Shown: positions 59,001-64,000 of the stretch, one piece after another | Position numbering within the stretch: the stretch's first letter is position 1 | How the letters are laid out: each line of letters begins with the position of its first letter | Assembly (NCBI RefSeq): GCF_032118995.1 | Contig: NC_092650.1 | Span: 19,587,501-19,651,500 of the forward strand | Length of the DNA: 64,000 nucleotides | DNA from: Asterias amurensis | Lineage: Eukaryota > Echinodermata > Asteroidea > Forcipulatida > Asteriidae | Reading direction: 5' to 3' | The notes under the pieces: model-generated | The model's input: only the letters and a program-made list of their open reading frames with translations | Database searches by the model: none | Told to the model about the DNA's origin: nothing | Made by a program: the position numbers and the translations under genes

Positions 59001-62000
59001 AGACTAGCTTTCACAGTTGGTGTATCTCGACATATGCATATAATAACAAATCTGTGAAAATTTGAGCTCAATCGGTCTTCGAACTTGCGAGATAATAATG
59101 AAAAAAAAAACACCCATGTCACACGAAGTTGTGTGCTTTTAGATGTTTGATTTTGAGACCTCAAGTTCTAAATCTGAGGTCTTGAAATCAAATTCGTGGA
59201 AAATTAATTCTTTCTCGAAAATTATGGCGCTTCAGAGGGAGCCGTTTCTCACATTGTTTTATACTATCAACCTCTCCCTATTACTTGTAACCAAGTAAGG
59301 TTTTATGCTAATAATTATTTTGAGTAATTACCAATAGCGTCCACTGCCTTTAAACATGTGTACGTTATTAGCTTAACCATGTGTCACTATTTATTTAACA
59401 ATTTGTTTGTTGTTCCTAAAGACACCAGTCTATTTTATCGGTCAAATCCATCAGTCCTTCATGTTAAAACCAAAGTTTAGTGTCCATTGACTAACAGTTG
59501 TCATGTTTTTGTTTCCTGTTGTCACAGATGATTGTATAAGTATTCCCAGTGCATATACGTCTTATCTTAGCCCAATCATGTCACACAAGCTGTACAACGA
59601 GGTCCGCCTGTGCAAGGATAAAGACAAGAACCAAGACGTATGTATATATTCACAAACTATGTTTGTCTGTTTGTGGGGCTGTCAGTTTGTTTGTTTGTTT
59701 ATTTGTTTGTTGTTGTATGTTGATGTCTGCTGTTTTTTTGTTTCTGTCGATATGCTCAAAGATCAGAATTGCCTTACACTGAATTCTGTGCTTCTCTCTT
59801 ATAGGGTGTATGTACTTTTTCCTAACAAAAAACACAATGTCCACAGATTTACATTAAAATTACACAGTTTGAAGACAATAATGGTAGAAAGCTTCCCTTG
59901 AAATTTTACTTACTGAGATGCTGTAGTTTTTGAGAAATGAGTAAAAGTAATAATTTCACCTTAGTTTTAGCATGTAAAAACGTATTAACCAGTTATGCTA
60001 TGGTTTTGGTATAAATATCATAACTGGTTAAGGGGATTTTAAATGCTAAATCATTTTGGTCTCATGAGACCAAAATTATTTTGTAACTTGTTTTACTAAT
60101 TTCTCAAAAACTACAAAACCTTAGTAATATTTGAAGGGAAGCTTTCCACTACCATTATCTTCAAACCATGTAAGTTAAATGTAAATCTGTGGACATTTTG
60201 AAAAAGTACCTAAATCCTTTAAGTCCATTAGGGCTTTAGCCGATCCGTGGTTTGAGAAACAAACACTGTGCAAGCCTTCCCGTCCAGAGCTGTTGTCGTT
60301 AGCTCATGCATTTTTGTGTTTTTTAAAGATGTCAGTCTATCTGGCTTTCGGTCTTCCCCTTCCAACGCTACCAGCAGCACGTCAGCAACTTCAGATTTTA
60401 AATTGAATTCTGCCTGGTTAACAAGAAATATGTATTTTTTCCAAACAAATTTAGTCATGCTCTTTTGTAGCACATGATACTGTTCTAAAATTTCATTGAA
60501 ATCAATCACTCCAGGGGTTTATCAAAAGATGGAAATGCCATCACTGAATGGTACCTCCTAAGACCTGGGGTGGATTTCACAAAGAGTTAGGACTAGTCTT
60601 ATCTCGAGTTAGGTTGAGTTACTAGTCCCAACTTAGGACTAGCTGTACGTTTGTGATATCACTTAGGACTAGTCCTAAGTTAGGACTAGTCCTAACTCTT
60701 TTTGAAATCGACCCCTGGACCCCAGTTTCAGAACTTTATGTCAGGAGTGACTATCTTTTCAGAATGATGCAATTAACAGGGTGCTGTGAGGATTCTGTGG
60801 CTGTACTTGTAACTGTGTGTTTTTGTCCTGTTCAGTAACCTGCTTGTCCCACGACGCGTCATAATGTCTTGTCTCACTCTTTGTTTGTCAGCTATGTACA
60901 TTATAACACCACCATCTTTTCTCTCTTTTGTGTACATGTATGTATACCAGTTCAGTTGTACTTGTAGCTGTGTGTTTTTGTCCTGTACATTAGAAAATTT
61001 GTCCCATTTGTCGTAGTGTCTTGTCTAACTCCAGTCACCGTGGTCAAGTGGTTAGACTGCAGGACTTGCAATCACAAGGTTGTGGTTTCGAATCCCCCAG
61101 CTAATTGCTGATTTCACAATGACTGGAATAAATATTGTTGTCTAGTTAATGAATCACAGTTTCTTGATTTGTGTAATTCATAATCATTGACGTTAAACCA
61201 ATATTTGTCTGTCAGCTATGTGCTTTGTTATAACACCACCATTTCTTCTCTCATGTTGGGCTGTACTGTCACTGTGTGTTTTTGTCCTGCACAGTAAACC
61301 TGATTGTCCGATGTTTTGTAATGTATTACTTTTTGTATTGTCAGTTATGTGCATAATAACTCCCCCATCTCTTCTCTTCCGAAGGCTCATTTTGAGACGC
61401 CGTACGTCGTCCACCTCCACAACGTGACTCGTCTTGCCGATCCCATCCCACTCTTCACCTTCACCCATCCCAACCAGAACAACCTTGACAACACACGGTA
61501 CAGGGCAGTGAACTTTGACATGGAGGAGGATGCCGAGGTCCACGGCTTCGCTGGATACTTTGACACAGTACTATACAAAGATGTCCTACTTAGTGAGTAC
61601 ATATCTGGGGCCAATTTTGTAGAGCTGCTTAAGCAATTTTTATTGCTTAAGCATGAAAATAGCTCGCTTAATTTACACATGTTACTGGCCAAAATTTCAT
61701 GCCATATACATTGCTTGTGACTGGTATTTAGCTGTTGTTTACTTTAGCATAACAGCTTAGTGGAGTCTTGGCCGGCAATCTGATTTTACTAAGCAAGGAT
61801 TTTTACGCTTAAGCAAATTTTTGTACTTAAGCAGCTCTATGAAACTGGGCCCTGTTCTCTTTTTGTACAGAGCCAAAGGGCCATTTGACCAAGGCCCAAT
61901 TTCAAACAGCTGTTAAGCAGACAAAAATAATGCTTGATAATTCTTTTTTGCTGAGCAAAACTTGAGTGTGGCACAAGTCACAACAATGTATACTAAATGT

Positions 62001-63759
62001 AATTTCGGCTGGTAATCCGTTTGTATTACGCAATTTATTTCTGTGCTAAGCAAGTTTATATGCAAACAGGCTTTATAAAACTGGGCCATGGAGGCAATTT
62101 ACTGGTAAAAAAAATAGTTATCAAGCAATAAACCAGGGAAAAGGGAAAAGATACCCAGTCAGTTTCCCCTTGTGGGTTATTACTGGATATTTTAAATAGT
62201 TTGATCCCTCTGCTGCAATGTGACCACTCGATTACTTTTATTGTTTGATTCAAAATATTTTGAAGTTTTTTATATTTTGGAAGAGTACTCAAGAAGAATA
62301 TCCCAAACTAGACTATAAATGCACGACCTAGTTCCAAAAGAACAAAAAATCTACACAGAAAAATAGATTTACTGCAAACCGAATATTGTTGATACTCATC
62401 ATGCAATGCCTAGAAACCATAGAGCTATATATATTGACTAGAGCCCTAACACCCTGTTATACACACACTAAGGTTTTGAAGCCGTGTGAGCGCATCCATG
62501 TTTATGTACAAACCAATACAAAAGCTTGAAATTTGTACGGCAATTGTACGCCTATTTGCATGTGTTAACGGACCATAAAATGCAGAAAATGTGAGCGCTC
62601 AATCTGTTGCTGAGTGTACAAACTGCGAGTCTCATGCGCGTCATGTTTAAAAGGCGCGTATACTTTTTTTAGTATGTCAATCAAGTCGAACTTACGGTTT
62701 TCGTACGCGAATGGGCAGTCGCTTACGTAAGCGCACCTGCCGAAAGTAAACAATTGCGGCAATGTGTGTTCTCTTAAAATTAAAATTGTTCCGTAGTCAC
62801 GCAACACATCAAACATGTCTGCGCCGAGGGCTCTAGTCAATATATATAGCTCTATGCTAGAAACCCCATAATATATTGTTTTTTTCCTTAAGACATACTT
62901 TTTTTATTTTTTTCTCTCAAATATTTACAGGTACCAATCCAAAGACATTTTCTGAAGGCATGTTTAGTTGGTTTTCCATCTTCTTCCCACTGAAGGTAAG
63001 TTAAAAACCTGAATTCGAAGCTCTGTACTGTTAACTCGAACAAACAAATTTGTACAGTTCACAGCACAACTATGTTTGTTGTTTTTATGTTTTTTGCATA
63101 ATTGGCATTTGTTTTGCCTTGTTTTCTCTGATTTTGTTCCTGGTGGTATAGAGTGCTGTTGTTGCTTATGTGGGGTTTGTTCTATGTGTAGTTGTTTATC
63201 TCTTGTTCTGTGTTTTGCTTTTTCTACAGGGCCCCCAGGGAGACAATGTTTTTACACTGATGGGGCTACCCTGTATAAATAATACTTATTAATAAAAAAT
63301 AATAATAATGTTGGATTGTATTTGTCAGTGGCCATTTTAATACAAGCCTCCTTTAAGCTTCTAAAAATGCCCCCATATTGGTTTTGCTCCTAATCCATTT
63401 CATTGTTAGGTGTTCAGGCCAACAGCCCAGAACGCTTCATATTTTGTTTAGTTTATTTCAATCAGTACTTGAGTGTCTTTGATTTTAATAACTGTCAAAA
63501 TGTTTTGACTAGCATGTTCTAGCCAACATCAGGATCTATAGTTTAAGATTCAGTATTCAATTAAAAAGTAACTAACAAATGCCTATCATTGTTATAATTT
63601 TTCAAGGAACCAGTACATGTGTCTGCCAAAGATCAGCTGGTCGTTCACTTCTGGCGCAACTCTACAACTCGCAATGTGTGGTACGAGTGGTGCATATCCG
63701 CACCCCTGACCACGCCGATACACAACATCAACGGCAGATCCTACACTATCGGAATGTAA
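50017..63759 (+). CDS. PRMT5: Protein arginine N-methyltransferase 5 (13 exons)
   Basis: Exons: 50017-50105, 51607-51725, 53223-53440, 54148-54328, 55145-55308, 56161-56322, 56624-56760, 57680-57802, 58767-58942, 59528-59637, 61385-61592, 62931-62995 and 63607-63759. All phases match, giving 634 aa against 637 in human. The enzyme makes symmetric dimethylarginine on Sm proteins, histones and other targets, together with WDR77/MEP50. The N-terminal TIM barrel spans about residues 1-290. The S-adenosylmethionine loop GAGRGP is at 363-368, the acidic ligand in YAVEKNP at E390, and the double-E catalytic loop [12 protein letters not shown] has E433 and E442. Y322, F325, K331 and Y332 match human Y324, F327, K333 and Y334; the phenylalanine is the residue that favours symmetric dimethylation. 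The C-terminal beta-barrel ends GRSYTIGM. It looks fully functional. The gene is divergent from the UPF0489 gene. Confidence 0.97.
50545..50865. mobile_element. Family B-related palindromes
   Basis: TATCCTGCCA, TTCTTGCCACCAAAATTTCA, GAAAAAAAGGTGGCAGGATA and GAAAAGTTGGTGGCAGGATA occur in alternating orientation, as if two family B-like palindromes overlapped. The ends are not certain. PRMT5 intron 1. Confidence 0.5.
50905..51088. mobile_element. Probable MITE family P
   Basis: TTGTCAGGCCTGATACTTC to ATACAGCCCTGTATTG, containing GAAGGCGATTGCCTCCG and CTTGGTGCCCTTG repeated. Related to 44827-44980. Confidence 0.45.
51250..51534. mobile_element. Foldback element in PRMT5 intron 1
   Basis: AAACGTGTTTAGCGTCC near the left end is mirrored by GGACGCTGAACATGTTTA at the right. 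GGGAGGAGGAGGGGC and AAGGAGGAGGCAGCC lie inside, around A/T-rich, partly self-complementary sequence. Confidence 0.55.
51748..51830 (-). repeat. tRNA-like SINE head
   Basis: On the minus strand: GATGCTCAGTTGGTAGAGCA (A box), then TTAATCCGGAGGTGCTAGG, then GTTCAAGTCCCACTC (B box). It resembles a Lys/Thr-type tRNA, but the stem does not close and the sequence recurs at 53000 and 55500, so it is a repeat and not a gene. Confidence 0.6.
51936..52905 (+). mobile_element. MITE family A split by a LINE insertion
   Basis: Left family A part is 51936-52013 (TTGGACACTATTGGTAATTA to GGGGAGAGGTT) and right part 52603-52905 (GGTTGATAGG to GTGTCCACTGTCTTTAA). The LINE described next lies between, flanked by GGTT on both sides. 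PRMT5 intron 2. Confidence 0.85.
52014..52602 (+). mobile_element. 5'-truncated LINE, L2/CR1-like, 3' end only
   Basis: Encodes the C-terminal end of a non-LTR reverse transcriptase: [18 protein letters not shown], then [54 protein letters not shown] and FKSLLKTYL, ending at the stop at 52472. A TTA triplet tail follows at 52579-52600. These blocks are typical of L2/CR1-group LINEs. It is truncated at its 5' end, so it cannot move by itself. The frame is open through the retained part. Confidence 0.85.
52975..53085 (-). repeat. tRNA-like SINE head
   Basis: Minus strand: GCTAGATAGAGCAGTTG, TTAATCAAGAGGTCGTAG, GTTTCATGTCCTGCTCTAG. A degraded relative of 51748-51830. Confidence 0.5.
53622..53860 (+). 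repeat. tRNA-derived SINE
   Basis: GTGTCACGGCTGAGTGGTTT (A box) and TGTGGGTTCGAATCC (B box) are followed by GACACTTGTGTCCTTGAGCA, TTCACCCACAGGTATAAATG and GAGCTATATACACTCCC. PRMT5 intron 3. Confidence 0.7.
53891..54060. mobile_element. MITE family N, diverged
   Basis: ATTTTACGACACGCTAAG to GAAGAGTTTGGTGAAATC, with TTAATCCTATCTCGAGTAAG and ACTCGTCCTAAGTCC inside. Confidence 0.55.
54329..55144 (+). other. PRMT5 intron 4
   Basis: A fragment of family E sequence occurs near 54515-54600 (GGTTTGTGGTAACAGCAT, TTGGTTCGGAAAAGAACC). The rest is not recognised. Confidence 0.45.
55494..55745. repeat. Two tRNA-like SINE heads in inverted orientation
   Basis: On the minus strand around 55494-55560: GAGTACCTGCATATTAATCC with GTTCACGTCCCACTC. 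On the plus strand around 55636-55705: GATGGCTCAGTTGGTAGAGC with TTAATCCAGAGGTCACACC and TTCAAGTCCC. PRMT5 intron 5. Confidence 0.6.
56352..56560. mobile_element. hAT-like MITE (family O), partial
   Basis: The end CATAGAGTTATATATAACTA plus GAGGGCGCACTGGTGATGCT matches the right end of 20326-20625 in inverse. The far end is missing. It sits within PRMT5 intron 6, which is only 301 bp long, and makes up most of it. Confidence 0.55.
57136..57522 (-). mobile_element. MITE family A
   Basis: TTAAAGACAGTGGACACTAT to GTGTCCACTGCCTTTAA; 387 bp, full length. PRMT5 intron 7. Confidence 0.85.
57852..57980 (-). mobile_element. Family E fragment with decayed hammerhead-like motif
   Basis: GAGGTTTGCGGTAGCACTAT and GTTGGTTCTTAAGAGAACC match family E. 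The minus strand at about 57940-57968 keeps CTCCTGAAGG and a partial stem followed by AAAACGTTGAG. Confidence 0.5.
58280..58470. mobile_element. MITE family M
   Basis: GGCCAAATTTCACAAAGCTG to CAGGCTTTATAAAATTTAAC, with interior AGCAGAAATAAACCTGCTTG. PRMT5 intron 8. Confidence 0.6.
58968..59353 (-). mobile_element. MITE family A next to a splice donor
   Basis: TTTAGAGGCAGTGGACACTA to GCGTCCACTGCCTTTAA. The element starts 25 bp after the last base of PRMT5 exon 9. Confidence 0.85.
59803..60222. mobile_element. MITE family C
   Basis: Palindrome with TATGTACTTTTTCCTAACAA at the left and AAAAAGTACCTAAATCCTTT at the right. The usual ATTAACCAGTTATG hairpin lies in the centre. PRMT5 intron 10. Confidence 0.75.
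60567..60716. mobile_element. MITE family N, well preserved
   Basis: GGGTGGATTTCACAAAGAGT at the left, inverted ACTCTTTTTGAAATCGACCC at the right, and repeated TTAGGACTAGTCCTAA palindromes inside. PRMT5 intron 10. Confidence 0.7.
60795..61384 (+). repeat. Three tandem copies of the 3' splice region of PRMT5 intron 10
   Basis: CTGTGTGTTTTTGTCCTG occurs near 60814, 60970 and 61274, each followed by GTCAGCTATGTGC-like sequence and a pyrimidine tract (CACCACCATCTTTTCTCTC). The third copy ends at the real acceptor at 61384. The second copy is split by the SINE at 61032-61205. Confidence 0.75.
61032..61205 (+). repeat. tRNA-derived SINE, third type
   Basis: CACCGTGGTCAAGTGGTTAG (A box) and GTGGTTTCGAATCCCCC (B box) are followed by ATTTCACAATGACTGGAATA and a 3' end TTGACGTTAAACCAATA. 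It is inserted into the second copy of the intron 10 repeat. Confidence 0.7.
61607..61853. mobile_element. MITE family M next to a splice donor
   Basis: GGGGCCAATTTTGTAGAGCT to TAAGCAGCTCTATGAAACTG plus GGCC; 247 bp. It starts 14 bp after the end of PRMT5 exon 11. Confidence 0.7.
61893..62087. mobile_element. MITE family M
   Basis: AGGCCCAATTTCAAACAGCT to GGCTTTATAAAACTGGGCC, 195 bp, just downstream of another M copy. PRMT5 intron 11. Confidence 0.65.
62418..62856. mobile_element. hAT-type MITE with perfect 8-bp target duplication
   Basis: 439 bp. A 30-bp terminal repeat at 62418-62447 (starting CATAGAGCTATATATATTG) is the exact inverse of 62827-62856. CTAGAAAC flanks it at 62410-62417 and 62857-62864. 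An 8-bp duplication fits the hAT superfamily. The interior is CpG-rich and noncoding. Confidence 0.85.
63060..63315 (+). mobile_element. Possible 3' tail of a non-LTR retroelement
   Basis: GGGCCCCCAGGGAGACAATG and GGGGCTACCCTGTATAAATA are followed by an A/T triplet-rich tail (TAATAAAAAATAATAATAAT). The layout resembles 3' tails of LINEs. No coding part was found, so the assignment is weak. Confidence 0.35.
63500..63545 (-). other. Decayed hammerhead-like motif
   Basis: Minus strand: CTGATG near the start, then a stem GGCTAG paired with CTAGTC, then AAAAC. The conserved core is incomplete. PRMT5 intron 12. Confidence 0.45.
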
Positions 63760-63826
63760 CGTTAACCCACCAGATAGGAAACCTAACGGTCAGTCAGTCA
63801 TCTCAGTTTTGATGCTCGATGTCATA

Positions 63827-63983
63827 GGCCCTTTTCGAAACGACTGGATTTGACTTTGGATTCGGCTCACGCTACCTGTTTTGACAAATGTGCGTGCTCT
63901 GCAAGTATGCACCCAGGGTTTCAGTCGAGAGTACGGAACCTCAAGCCCAATCCAAAGCCAAAGCCGATGTTTCAAAAAGGGCC
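63827..63983. mobile_element. MITE in the PRMT5 3' flank
   Basis: GGCCCTTTTCGAAACGACTG at the left is mirrored by AGCCGATGTTTCAAAAAGGG at the right, with ATTTGACTTTGGATTCGGCT inverted near the right arm. TA flanks the left and, after one extra base, the right. It may lie in the PRMT5 3' untranslated region, 67 bp after the stop. Confidence 0.65.
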
Positions 63984-64000
63984 ATAACTGTTGTTCTATT

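Overview
The window is metazoan nuclear DNA. The genes are intron-rich with GT-AG splicing, and the noncoding DNA is packed with short inverted-repeat transposons, tRNA-headed SINEs and a few LINE tails. Orthologues of deuterostome genes and the repeat style suggest an echinoderm, perhaps a sea star. The phylum-level guess is an inference and was not tested.

Layout: (1) 1-9281 holds two tandem beta-tubulin genes on the + strand; the first is represented only by its last exon (666-1613) and the second is complete in three exons (6795-9281, 447 aa). (2) 12556-14057 on the - strand is a three-exon gene for mitochondrial ATP synthase subunit epsilon (ATP5F1E, 62 aa). (3) 14425-39595 on the + strand is a 13-exon DEF8 gene (668 aa; C1 zinc finger plus Rubicon-homology zinc domain). 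(4) 39596-44165 is intergenic, with a mutator-like foldback element and a 21-bp minisatellite. (5) 44166-49660 on the - strand is a 7-exon UPF0489/C5orf22 gene (478 aa). (6) 50017-63759 on the + strand is a 13-exon PRMT5 gene (634 aa). In every multi-exon gene I checked that exon phases add up to one open frame.

Two pairs are head to head with about 360 bp between start codons: ATP5F1E/DEF8 and UPF0489/PRMT5. They probably share promoters. From general knowledge, human TUBB1 lies tail-to-tail with ATP5F1E on chromosome 20q13 and human TUBB3 lies just upstream of DEF8 on 16q24. The order here (tubulin > < ATP5F1E, DEF8 >) looks like the unsplit ancestor of those two human loci.

The UPF0489 protein carries an EDH, an HFDSHPD and a DIDLD motif. 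These resemble the manganese ligands of arginases, and the gene is paired with an arginine methyltransferase. A complete minimal type I hammerhead ribozyme lies in DEF8 intron 6 (26911-26954), with decayed relatives elsewhere. Repeat families are given letters here (A to P) for cross-reference; the letters are mine. No retroviral, LTR or Polinton-type element was recognised.
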